Source: Casp-actino8 sp001510455
Lineage (GTDB): Bacteria > Actinomycetota > Acidimicrobiia > Acidimicrobiales > Ilumatobacteraceae
NCBI GenBank assembly: GCA_027592035.1
Contig: JAQCIK010000002.1
Location: forward strand, 98,111 to 162,110
Direction of reading: 5' to 3'
Length of the DNA stretch: 64,000 nucleotides
The notes under the pieces are model-generated. The model ran no database searches. It was given only the letters and a program-made list of their open reading frames with translations, and was not told where the DNA came from. Positions 43,498 through 50,963 of this stretch are shown here, piece after piece (positions within the stretch are counted from its first letter, which is position 1; each line of letters opens with the position of its first letter). The position numbers were made by a program, and so were the translations under genes.

Positions 43498-43812
43498 ATG
43501 TACGTCGTAGCACTCTTCATCGTGATGGCCATCCTCCTCGAGGCGGTCATGAAAGTGCTCCACTCGATCCTCGGCACCGCCGGTCTCGAGGGAACCGTCA
43601 ACAAGATTCCGGTGGTCGGGGCGAACCTGACCCTCGGTGTCTCGATCCTCATGGTTTGGCTCATGGGCGACTTCGGCCACATCCTCGCCGGATGGGGCTG
43701 GAGCCACGACACGGCCTGGATCAACGTCGTCGCCAACGGCGCCATCATCGCGGGCATGATCCCGCTGAAGGACGCCGTGTTCAATGCGATCAACAAGGGT
43801 CTGCGCGCCTGA
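43498..43812 (+). CDS. small 3-TM membrane protein, unknown function
   Basis: 104 residues from ATG 43498 with a good ribosome binding site (GAAAGGGG, 6 nt upstream). Three hydrophobic helices: VVALFIVMAILLEAVMKVL, NLTLGVSILMVWLMG and NVVANGAIIAGMIPL; the loop between 1 and 2 has GTVNKIPVVGANLT. The size and layout resemble small holin-like or accessory membrane proteins, but I do not recognise the family. The gene stands alone, with its own leader of unknown length and a perfect terminator 20 bp after the stop, which suggests a separately and perhaps strongly expressed message. Confidence 0.8.
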   Translation: MYVVALFIVMAILLEAVMKVLHSILGTAGLEGTVNKIPVVGANLTLGVSILMVWLMGDFGHILAGWGWSHDTAWINVVANGAIIAGMIPLKDAVFNAINKGLRA

Positions 43813-43831
43813 CGCACCCAGAACCCTCTGA

Positions 43832-43864
43832 AAAGGCCCGGGGATTCGTCCCCGGGCCTTTTTC
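43832..43864 (+). terminator. intrinsic terminator, UUCG tetraloop, bidirectional
   Basis: Perfect 13-bp stem AAAGGCCCGGGGA / TCCCCGGGCCTTT closed by a TTCG tetraloop, ending in TTTTT on the plus strand. The minus strand also ends in TTTT, so it can serve both the small membrane gene and the convergent DUF2855 gene. Confidence 0.95.
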
Positions 43865-43875
43865 GTTGTCGTGAC

Positions 43876-43910
43876 GAGGTGACGGTCGCTTCGCGACGCC
43901 ATGTCACCTC
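43876..43910 (-). terminator. hairpin over the DUF2855 stop codon
   Basis: 8-bp inverted repeat GAGGTGAC / GTCACCTC enclosing an inner GTCGC-TTC-GCGAC hairpin. It includes the stop codon of the minus-strand gene. No T-run follows directly, but the 43832-43864 terminator comes next on that strand. Confidence 0.5.
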
Positions 43911-44995
43911 ACGCGGCACACGTGACCGATTCGCGGATCGACCCGCCCGGCCAGCATCTCGTGATAGAGCGCCTCCACCGACTCAGCACCCTCGGTCGTT
44001 CGGAACTGCAGCCATTGATTCGTCCATGTCGCGAAGGCGTCCCACGCCTCCCCGACTCGTTGGTCGAGTCCGTCGCGACCCCATTCCTTGGTGCGAACCG
44101 CGATCTGCGTCGGCGCGAAGAAGAACGACGGTTGCGGTCCCGGCATCGACACGGCCGAACGCGGCGCGTCCCAGTGCGTCCCTCCCACCATCGTGCTCTC
44201 GACCAGGTCGTCCTCGTAGATCCGGTGCACACCTGCTGTCACCGATGCATTGCCTGCGATGTCGACATAAGCGGCTCGACCTTCGGGCCAGGCCGATGCT
44301 CCGCTTTCGACGTCGCCATAGAGAACGGTGTCTTCGTAACACCCGAGAGACTCGACGAAATCGGCGTTGGACGGTGACGTCAGTCCGACCACCCGAATGC
44401 CGGAGCGTCGCGACAAAAGGAAAGCCGCACCGATCGCCGTCTTGCTCGAGGCGCTCGACAGAACGACCGTTCTCACCGAATCGTCACCGAGAACCTTCTC
44501 ACCGAGATAGTCGTCGATCATGAACGACGTCATGAACAACGGCCACAACACCATCTGGTGGGACTCCCGATCGCGGCGATACATCGGGTCGGCGGTGACC
44601 TTCGAATAGCGGTTGTAGGCGGCGGCCATCGGTGCGCGGTGCGCGGCCAGATCGGTGAAGCCACGCTCGTCGACACGGCCCGGCGACACGATCAACTCGG
44701 TGCCCATCGGCAGGTAGCCGTACACGCGTTCACCGACCGCCACGTCAGCGATGGTCGACTCGATGACGTCGGCGAAACCCCACACCGGCACCCGGCCCCA
44801 CGTTCCCTCTCCGACCGGGAAGAAGTCCCAGTACTTGAGTCCGTCGCCGAACACGGCGTAGGTGATGTTGTTACTGGTGAGGGCGAAGGCGTCGATGGCG
44901 AGACGAGCCTCACCCGGCTGCAAATCACGACCCGACGTTCGGTTCAGCCGACTCGCGGACAGATTCGTGCGGTCGACGTCGATGACGACACTCAT
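43904..44995 (-). CDS. DUF2855 family protein
   Basis: 363 residues from ATG 44995 with GGGAGGAAAC as ribosome binding site; the open frame further upstream overlaps the divergent selenoprotein promoter and is not coding. The DUF2855 hallmarks are RLAIDAFALTSNNITYAVFG near the N-terminus, WGRVPVWGFADVIEST, and a Rossmann-like part with VVLSSASSKTAIGAAFLL and VVGLTSPSNADFVESLGCY. The fold is that of quinone-oxidoreductase-type MDR enzymes, so a reductase activity is likely, but the family's substrate is unknown. Divergent from the selenoprotein gene with a 102-bp gap. Confidence 0.88.
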   Translation of the reverse strand: MSVVIDVDRTNLSASRLNRTSGRDLQPGEARLAIDAFALTSNNITYAVFGDGLKYWDFFPVGEGTWGRVPVWGFADVIESTIADVAVGERVYGYLPMGTELIVSPGRVDERGFTDLAAHRAPMAAAYNRYSKVTADPMYRRDRESHQMVLWPLFMTSFMIDDYLGEKVLGDDSVRTVVLSSASSKTAIGAAFLLSRRSGIRVVGLTSPSNADFVESLGCYEDTVLYGDVESGASAWPEGRAAYVDIAGNASVTAGVHRIYEDDLVESTMVGGTHWDAPRSAVSMPGPQPSFFFAPTQIAVRTKEWGRDGLDQRVGEAWDAFATWTNQWLQFRTTEGAESVEALYHEMLAGRVDPRIGHVCRVR

Positions 44996-45097
44996 GTTTC
45001 CTCCCCCGGGAACCAAAGACTCCGCCATCTTGGCAGACGTTCGTCGTGATGGCAGACGAACTGCCACTTCTTGGTACTGTGACCGGGAGGAGGGAAC

Positions 45098-46252
45098 ATG
45101 AACGGCGACCAGGCAATGCGGGAGATGGGCAAGAACCTGCCCGTGCCCGAATTCGAGCACACCCCCTTCACGACTCCTCAGTCCTTGCGGAAGGCCACGG
45201 TCGCCATCGTCACCTCGGCCGCGATTCACTGTTCCGACGACGAACGCTTCTCCCCGGCCGACGCCGGATATCGCGTCATCCCCTCATCGGCTCGTGATCT
45301 GGTGATGGGCCACTGGAGCCCCAATTTCGACCACACCGGCTTCCAGATGGACATCAACGTCGTGTATCCGATCGACCGTCTGATCGAGCTACAGGAAGAT
45401 GGTGTCATCGGCCGAGTCGCACCGCGGCATTTTTCGTTCGCCGGTAATCAACCCGACGATGTGGCCACCATCCGCCTCGACAGCGGGCCACGCGCCGCCG
45501 AGGAGTTGAAGCGCGACGGCGTCGACGTCGTGATCCTCACACCCGTTTGACCACTCTGCACGCGCACCGTGAGTGTGCTCGCCCACGTGATGGAAGAAGC
45601 CGGTCTGGCCACGATCACTCTCGCCTCCATGCGGCCAGTGGTCGAGAAGATGAAGCCGCCTCGTGCCCTCTACTGCGAATTTCCTCTCGGTCGACCCCTC
45701 GGCGTTCCGAACGATCCCGAGTTCCAGCATCGAGTTCTGGCCGATGCCTTCGCCCTTCTCGATGCACCGAACGGTCCGGTGATCGCCGACTTCCCCGATG
45801 TCATCGAATCCGACGAACAGCCGCTCAGTTGCTCCCTCCCACCACGATTCGATCCGCACCTTCCCGCGTGTGTCGACGAGGCACGCGGTCTACGAAAGGC
45901 GTACGACCGAGCCCTCGCCTCCCGAGGTCGCACCGACCTCGGTCGCGTTCTCACCGCTGATCAGGTTCCCGAGGCTTTGGTAGCCCTTCATCGCATCGCA
46001 TCCGGTGACGATTGGACGTCGGTCGAGATTCCGGGCAAGAACACGATCGCGGTGATGCACGACATTCGCGCCTATTACGAGGAAGCCTGTCTCGAACTGG
46101 CCAGCGGCCCCGAACCCGGTGGTCGAGCCATGGAGGCGTGGTTCTTCGAAGCCACCGAAGCCGGTCGAACCACACTGGCCGCTCGCCAGGCCATCAAAGA
46201 TGCCGGTGGGCCGTTCCCGTTCTGGTTCTACATGGCTCCTGGCCACCGCTGA
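45098..46252 (+). CDS. selenoprotein B-like protein of the glycine/sarcosine/betaine reductase family, in-frame UGA as Sec
   Basis: 384 residues if TGA 45548-45550 is read as selenocysteine (U151). Two open frames, 45098-45550 and the rest to 46252, are in the same phase and separated only by this TGA. The joined sequence continues without a break: DVVILTPV-U-PLCT-RTVSVLAHVM, giving the UxxCT redox motif of GrdB-type selenoprotein B relatives. Conserved family blocks lie on both sides (MGHWSPNFDHTGFQMDINVV before; ALYCEFPLGRPLGVPNDPEF after). A hairpin suitable as bacterial SECIS follows the TGA. The start ATG has a strong GGAGGAGGG site and TACTGT 20 bp upstream. The family is thought to act in thiol/selenol redox chemistry; the substrate here is unknown. 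selA, selB, selC and selD are not in the window. Confidence 0.88.
45552..45575 (+). promoter_or_regulatory. candidate bacterial SECIS hairpin
   Basis: Directly after the in-frame TGA the RNA can fold as CACU-(CUG bulge)-CACG, loop CGCAC, CGUG-AGUG: 8 bp with a 3-nt bulge and the loop 13-17 nt after the UGA. An alternative is GCACGC/GUGUGC at 45558-45578. Bacterial SelB recognises such a hairpin within the coding region just downstream of UGA; sequence is poorly conserved, so the call rests on position. Confidence 0.55.
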
Positions 46253-46281
46253 TCACCGCCATCAGCCATCGCTGGCGGCGT

Positions 46282-47151
46282 TCACGGGCGGCGTTCGCGG
46301 GCGGCGGGCATCCAATCCGGTCCTGCCGTGTCGTCGATGCGTGAGAGCAACCGAGCTCCCACTGGTTCCACGAGGTCGACGAAGGCTCGGGTCGATGACT
46401 CACCCACTGCTCTCCACATCGTTGCGCAGATCTCGTCGGTTTTTTCCTCGATGCGCGCCCGCAGCGCCAAACCGCGATCGTTGACCACACCATCATCAGC
46501 CAGTCCTCGATGTTCGAGATCGGCAAAGGCGGTCGCGAGCGCGGCGTCATCGGCACCGCGGCTACGCGGAATCCAGCCTCCGTAGTTGAGGTGTGCATCG
46601 TGCAGAATTCCGGCTTGAACGCGGTCGATGCCTTCGCTCAGCAGTACTGCGAAATGTGTGTCGCCTCGCCACTCGCGCAAGCAGTTCACACCGAGCCAGG
46701 TCGACACCACCGGATCGTCGACACGTGGCGCCGATCGATGCGCCGCGAAGAGGGTGCGGCCCGACTCGGGCAATTCGTCGGCGGCCCGCCACAACGCCGG
46801 ACCCAGTTCCGACAAATCGCCGCAGATCTCAGGCACGTATCGACGCAACCCTTCACCCACTGCCCGATTGCGTGAGTCGTAGATCGCACGCCAGTCGGTG
46901 TGGTCGGCGGCCAGATCGCACGCGAATCGGATCGCCATCGGATTGATCGAGTAGAAGACCGCCGACACCACGTCGGCACCCGCCGGAAGCAACGGTGCTG
47001 CACGGCTCGTGACGTAGTAACCGAGACCGTTCGGTACCCCGAGTTCGGCGTTCAACTCGATCGCCCGTGGGTCCCAATAGATCCACCCGATGAGACGATG
47101 GGAGACGAACGAAGCTCGCCGTCCGAGTTCGACCCAGTCCCGATCGTTCAT
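46282..47151 (-). CDS. SCO6745-family protein
   Basis: 289 residues, mostly helical and soluble, matching the actinobacterial family named after Streptomyces SCO6745: WVELGRRASFVSHRLIGWIY at the start, GYYVTSRAAPLLPAGADVVS, and a C-terminal winged-helix-like part with LREWRGDTHFAVLLSEGI and LEHRGLADDGVVNDRGLAL. Function unknown. ATG 47151 has an excellent AGGAGGACGTG site; the long open frame upstream is antisense to the lipoprotein gene and is discarded. Divergent from the lipoprotein gene, 38 bp apart. Confidence 0.85.
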   Translation of the reverse strand: MNDRDWVELGRRASFVSHRLIGWIYWDPRAIELNAELGVPNGLGYYVTSRAAPLLPAGADVVSAVFYSINPMAIRFACDLAADHTDWRAIYDSRNRAVGEGLRRYVPEICGDLSELGPALWRAADELPESGRTLFAAHRSAPRVDDPVVSTWLGVNCLREWRGDTHFAVLLSEGIDRVQAGILHDAHLNYGGWIPRSRGADDAALATAFADLEHRGLADDGVVNDRGLALRARIEEKTDEICATMWRAVGESSTRAFVDLVEPVGARLLSRIDDTAGPDWMPAARERRP

Positions 47152-47189
47152 CACGTCCTCCTCATCTACTGTCAGATACTGTGCCACAA

Positions 47190-47975
47190 ATGAAGCAGGC
47201 AGCATCGCTCGCAGTTCTCCTTGGGTTTCTCGTGAGCTGCGGGGGAAACGGATCAGCAACTCCGTCGACGGACGCCGAACCGGCGTCGACGAGTTCAGCA
47301 GTATCGACCACGTCCGAGACACCGGCCACCACCGCCAGCACAACGGTCTCGACGACGTCGCCCGAACCCGTCGACTCGATGCGTGCGAAGCGCTACTGCG
47401 AGGTCCTCCTTCTCGGTCCGAGCACCGAAGGAGTGTCCGCCACGGTGTGGAATTCGTTCCCGATGGGCGACTGCCCCGAGGACCAATGGCGCGAACTCGA
47501 CGGTGCCGCGATCGCTCTCGAGCGAGGTTCGGCGTTCGCGCTCCTGAACGGACCTCGCTATTGGTTGATGGACGCCGTGGAACGAGACGTCTCCGATGTG
47601 ATCTCGACCACGTACGGCCGTATCGACATGAACCAATACGCAACGATCACGATCAACGATCCTTCGTCTTTGGGCCAGCGCTACACGCCGCAAACGGTCG
47701 ATCGGCAGTCGACGTTCATCTTCCGCGCCGGACGCACGGTGTACCAACTGCGCACCGACGACGGTCGCCTGTTCGTCATGCAGTCGTGGAGCCAACAAGT
47801 CGACCCGACGCTCGTCGAGGAGGGTCTCGCGTCTCTCGCCGACCGACTGTCGTTACCCCCAGGCTGGACCTACGAGCCGTTCACGTTGACCGCCGATCTG
47901 GTGATCGGCGCGTCGGCGCAACCGGCCCAAGTTCTTCAGGACGAGCTGTCGAACAGCTACTCGCTCGTCGACTGA
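47190..47975 (+). CDS. secreted lipoprotein, unknown function
   Basis: 261 residues. A lipoprotein signal peptide (KQAASLAVLLGFLVSCGG) with lipobox LVSC around Cys17 is followed by a ~35-residue Ser/Thr-rich linker and a folded domain of about 200 residues with two cysteines (YCEVLLLG, MGDCPEDQW). It would be anchored to the outer face of the membrane. The domain is not recognised. ATG 47190 is preferred to GTG 47181: a TACTGT -10 box (47177-47182) ends 7 nt before it, so the mRNA is leaderless. Confidence 0.82.
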   Translation: MKQAASLAVLLGFLVSCGGNGSATPSTDAEPASTSSAVSTTSETPATTASTTVSTTSPEPVDSMRAKRYCEVLLLGPSTEGVSATVWNSFPMGDCPEDQWRELDGAAIALERGSAFALLNGPRYWLMDAVERDVSDVISTTYGRIDMNQYATITINDPSSLGQRYTPQTVDRQSTFIFRAGRTVYQLRTDDGRLFVMQSWSQQVDPTLVEEGLASLADRLSLPPGWTYEPFTLTADLVIGASAQPAQVLQDELSNSYSLVD

Positions 47976-47986
47976 TCCGAGAACGA

Positions 47987-48018
47987 GAGAACCCGCCGGC
48001 TGATGCCGACGGGCTCTG
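47987..48018. terminator. imperfect hairpin between lipoprotein gene and tRNA-Ala
   Basis: Stem GAGAACCCGCCGGC / GCCGACGGGCTCTG with loop TGAT, 11 bp after the lipoprotein stop and 5 bp beyond the 3' end of the convergent tRNA. There is no clear T-run on either strand, but the position fits termination of both units. Confidence 0.5.
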
Positions 48019-48022
48019 AGCG

Positions 48023-48095
48023 TGGAGCTAAAGGGAATTGAACCCTTGACCTCTTCCATGCCATGGAAGCACTCTGCCAACTGAGCTATAGCCCC
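48023..48095 (-). tRNA. tRNA-Ala (anticodon GGC)
   Basis: The minus strand folds as a cloverleaf: acceptor GGGGCTA/TAGCTCC, D-stem GCTC/GAGT, anticodon stem CTTCC/GGAAG with loop ATGGCAT (anticodon GGC), T-arm AAGGG-TTCAATT-CCCTT, discriminator A. CCA is not encoded. Confidence 0.95.
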
Positions 48096-48143
48096 GGGTG
48101 GGACAGCTGAACGATACCGCCCCTGTCGGTCCCGCCCCAACCA

Positions 48144-48440
48144 TCACCCGGGCTGGCGGTCGAACACCGTTTCGACTCCGCACGAGCACCGAACCACCAC
48201 CGCTGAGTTCGGCGGATCGGGGGGCGGAGGCATCGGGTCGTACACCCCACGGTCCCGCCACTCCTCGGACCGAGCCGACACGAGATCGAGATCGGCCCAC
48301 AGGCGCTCCGAGGGCACGAGATCCGGACGTTCGCACGGATCGACGATGCAGGCGTCAGCCGCACGCGCCGTGACTCGCCACGTGTGGTCGTTCACGTCGA
48401 CCGACCAACGGTCGCACACCGGACAGTTCAGGCTCGCCAT
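48144..48440 (-). CDS. small zinc-ribbon-like hypothetical protein
   Basis: 98 residues with an N-terminal CPVC pair (LNCPVCDRWSVDV) and a C-terminal CSCG (VVRCSCGVETVF), which together could bind one zinc ion. The middle contains SERLWADLDLVSARSEEWRD and a proline-rich stretch. The ATG lies 13 bp inside the 3' end of rsfS, so it would be the last gene of the nadD operon. I do not know the family. The gene is judged real from the coupling and the paired cysteines. Confidence 0.55.
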   Translation of the reverse strand: MASLNCPVCDRWSVDVNDHTWRVTARAADACIVDPCERPDLVPSERLWADLDLVSARSEEWRDRGVYDPMPPPPDPPNSAVVVRCSCGVETVFDRQPG

Positions 48441-48778
48441 TCGACTCGTTCGGCATCTTTGTAGAGACGCTCGATTTCGTAGAAGTCACGAGTCTCCTGA
48501 GCGAACACGTGCACGATGACGTCGCCGTAGTCGATGAGAACCCACTGCTGCTCGCGGTGCCCTTCGACACGCAGGGGTGACCGCACGAGATCGCTCTTGA
48601 TTCGTTCTTCGATGTGGTCGGAGATCGCTCGGACGAGTCGCCTGTTCGACGCCGAGGTAATCACGAAATACTCGGTGATCGACAGCAATTCGCCGACGTC
48701 GAACACGATGGTGTCGATGCCCTGTTTGTCGTCGGCGGCCCGAGCCGCGCACAGAGCCAACTCGAGAGATTCGTTCAT
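48428..48778 (-). CDS. rsfS: ribosomal silencing factor RsfS
   Basis: 116 residues of the Iojap/RsfS family: DDKQGIDTIVFDVGELLSIT, the conserved ITSASNRRLVRAISDHIEE and QQWVLIDYGDVIVHVFAQETRDFYEIERLY. It binds ribosomal protein L14 on the 50S subunit and blocks joining with 30S when nutrients are short. The ATG overlaps the LCP gene stop by 4 bp, in the conserved order nadD-LCP/lytR-rsfS. Confidence 0.97.
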   Translation of the reverse strand: MNESLELALCAARAADDKQGIDTIVFDVGELLSITEYFVITSASNRRLVRAISDHIEERIKSDLVRSPLRVEGHREQQWVLIDYGDVIVHVFAQETRDFYEIERLYKDAERVEWRA

Positions 48779-50031
48779 TCGTCCTCCGGCGCAGTGGTCG
48801 TTGATGGCAGGTTGGCCGCAGCCACTTCGTCGAGGCTCACGCCGGCAGTCTCGTCCAGGAACCGAACGAACGATTCACCGAGCACCACGCGCAGATCGAC
48901 ACCGGCGACGCGTTCGGTGGCCTTCTCCCACTTCACGTCGTCGAGGAGGATCGTGAGCGGCTCGGCCATACCTCGATCCATCTCGTCGGAGTAATAGATG
49001 GTGGTGACCTCGGGAGGTGGTGTCGTGGTGTTACGCACCAACAAGACGTTGGCCCCCATGTACAGGAGTCTGAAGACTGCTTGACGGAGCGTTTCCGAAT
49101 CGGGATACGAACTGTCGACCTGCAAACTGAGCGTGGGGAGGACCGCCACCATGGCACTCGGAGCGACACTCGCCAACACCATCACCACCTCGCCGTAGTC
49201 GTATCCGTACAGATCGAGATCTTCGGGATTGGTCTCGCCCTCCGGAACCGCTTGGTAGCCGATCTGCCACACGCGCACCGGGCCAGCGAACAGAGCCGAC
49301 ATGAACGTGGCCATATCAGCCGGCGTCTGCGCTCCCACATCGGGAATCACGGGAACGGGGGTCGTGCCGATCTTGCCAGCACCCACGGCATCGGCAATGG
49401 CTTCCCACAGAATCTTCACATCGGGCAGTCGCGTCGACTCGGGAGCGCCGTCGACACGCGCCGCCAGAACGTTGGCGGCCTGAATGGGCGAGAACGAATT
49501 CTCCCCCGCCTCGGCCACCACTCGCTCACCGTCGTCCTCGGTGTCGATCACTTCGCGTGGAAACGTCGCCGTCACCGTGCCCACTCGGGCGATGAGGTCG
49601 CCCGTTCCGGATGCACCTTCCACGGCGATCAAGTCGATCTCGGAGCTCGATGTCGCCTGCACGGCTTCCTTCAGAGCCTCGGGGCCGTCGGAGCCGTACA
49701 CATCGGCGAGTCGTCGCGGGTCATCGGTTTCTCGTCCCGCCACCGACATGCCCACCGGCATCGACATGATGGTGCCACCCGCACCACTCGGAGAGATGGT
49801 GAGGATCGCGAGCGCGGCGAGGAAATTCTGATCGTCGGTCACACCGAGGATCGCCGTCGGCGTAGTGGGGATCGCCATCGTGGGCAGGGCGATCACGGCC
49901 TCGGCCGCCCGTGAGTCGCGCACGGCGCGCCAAGCCACCACCGCCGACACGGGAAGAAGGGCGGCGACCACCAATCCGGATGCCAACGCCACAGCAGTCG
50001 CTCGTCGCCGGCGCGAACGAAGGAAACTCAT
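48775..50031 (-). CDS. LCP/LytR_C-type cell-envelope protein (divergent)
   Basis: 418 residues. One N-terminal membrane helix (TAVALASGLVVAALLPVSAVV) precedes an extracytoplasmic LytR-CpsA-Psr-like region (ILGVTDDQNFLAALAILTIS, DLIAVEGASGTGDLIARVG) and a C-terminal LytR_C-like domain (LYMGANVLLVRNTTTPPPEV). LCP proteins attach polymers to peptidoglycan. The arginine-rich active-site motif of catalytic LCP enzymes is not evident, so this member may be non-catalytic. It sits between nadD and rsfS with ATGA overlaps on both sides, the usual place of the LCP gene. Confidence 0.82.
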   Translation of the reverse strand: MSFLRSRRRRATAVALASGLVVAALLPVSAVVAWRAVRDSRAAEAVIALPTMAIPTTPTAILGVTDDQNFLAALAILTISPSGAGGTIMSMPVGMSVAGRETDDPRRLADVYGSDGPEALKEAVQATSSSEIDLIAVEGASGTGDLIARVGTVTATFPREVIDTEDDGERVVAEAGENSFSPIQAANVLAARVDGAPESTRLPDVKILWEAIADAVGAGKIGTTPVPVIPDVGAQTPADMATFMSALFAGPVRVWQIGYQAVPEGETNPEDLDLYGYDYGEVVMVLASVAPSAMVAVLPTLSLQVDSSYPDSETLRQAVFRLLYMGANVLLVRNTTTPPPEVTTIYYSDEMDRGMAEPLTILLDDVKWEKATERVAGVDLRVVLGESFVRFLDETAGVSLDEVAAANLPSTTTAPEDE

Positions 50032-50645
50032 GAGCTCACTGTTCCCGCGTAGAGGCCGCGCTCACGAATCACGTCGAGAACTGGCTCGGTGATCAGGTAG
50101 TCGAGCGGTCGTCCATCGGCGAAGCGTGCCCGCAGATCGGTGCTCGACACGTCGAGATGTGGAACCTCGACTCGCACCCATTCGATGTCCCCCGGCAACG
50201 CGACGCGAACACCTGGTCGATCGACCACCACCATGGTGCTCAGTTGTACGACTTCTTCGACCCGCTCCCACGAGTGGATTCCGGCCGCTGCGTCGTCGCC
50301 CACGATCGTGAACAGTTCGACGTCCTCACCACCCGAAACCAGTTCCCTCAACGTGTCGGCCGTGTAGCTCGGTCCACCTCGCTCGACTTCGAGCCGCCCG
50401 ACTTCGAGTCCAGCGACTCCGGCAACGGCGGCTTCCACCATGGCCAGCCGATCGGCGGCTGGTGTGATGGATCGCTGCCCTTCCTTTTGCCACGGAACAT
50501 TGGCCACCATGAGAATCAGGCGATCGAGCGACAGAGCGTGGCGGACGTTCACCGCCGTGACCAGGTGCCCCACGTGAATCGGATCGAAGGTCCCCCCGAG
50601 GATCCCAAGGCGCGCCGCTCGCTCGACGGTGGATGGCTCGGGCAC
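50028..50645 (-). CDS. nadD: nicotinate-nucleotide adenylyltransferase
   Basis: 205 residues. Nucleotidyltransferase motif GGTFDPIHVGH at about 16 and the C-terminal VSSTDLRARF (ISSTxIR motif); VANVPWQKEG is the substrate loop. It makes deamido-NAD from nicotinate mononucleotide and ATP. The GTG start lies 7 nt after TAGACT (50658-50653), a leaderless promoter that begins the nadD-LCP-rsfS-zinc-ribbon operon. Confidence 0.97.
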   Translation of the reverse strand: MPEPSTVERAARLGILGGTFDPIHVGHLVTAVNVRHALSLDRLILMVANVPWQKEGQRSITPAADRLAMVEAAVAGVAGLEVGRLEVERGGPSYTADTLRELVSGGEDVELFTIVGDDAAAGIHSWERVEEVVQLSTMVVVDRPGVRVALPGDIEWVRVEVPHLDVSSTDLRARFADGRPLDYLITEPVLDVIRERGLYAGTVSS

Positions 50646-50770
50646 GAGACCGAGTCTAGGGATGCTCGTGGATCAGCCCTGCTCAGGCCCGAGATCATGA
50701 TGATGAAGGAAAGCCCTCAAGTTCTCGATCGGCCTGCCCGATACCTCGGGCGTCCACCCGCCCGAATTCG

Positions 50771-50963
50771 ATGAGACAGCACCAAAGAAACCTGATAACC
50801 TCTGGGTCCCTCTTTCGGGTCCCCCCAGTTCCGACCCGAGTTTCTTGCCAGCCACCAGAACCCCGAAACGGTTCTCACCACCAGGTGAAAAGCCGTGCCT
50901 TGTGCCCGACGGCACGAGGGTCGGGGGAACAACGACGACGAATGAACAGTTGAGACAATCATC
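50771..50963 (+). promoter_or_regulatory. promoter and hairpin-rich leader of the sigma factor gene
   Basis: The 318-bp gap before the sigma gene contains no convincing gene. A promoter ATGAGA (50771-50776)-17 bp-GATAAC (50794-50799) is likely, giving a ~155-nt leader. It can form four successive hairpins: TCGGGTC/GACCCGA at 50815-50839 with a C-rich loop starting CCCCC, AGAACC/GGTTCT near 50861-50879, TCACC/GGTGA just after, and GTGCC/GGCAC near 50896-50916. I do not recognise a known riboswitch. A purine-rich stretch precedes the ATG but no strong ribosome binding site is seen. Confidence 0.5.

Noticed and set aside
45569..46252. Separate gene starting just after TGA 45548
   Set aside because: It has no ribosome binding site, its product begins in the middle of a conserved domain and it is in phase with the upstream frame. 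The TGA is better explained as a selenocysteine codon.
47152..47643. N-terminal extension of the SCO6745-family gene
   Set aside because: It is antisense to the lipoprotein gene; ATG 47151 has a strong ribosome binding site.
50673..50915. 80-codon minus-strand open frame before the sigma gene
   Set aside because: It is antisense to the predicted leader hairpins, has no start signal and no recognisable domain.
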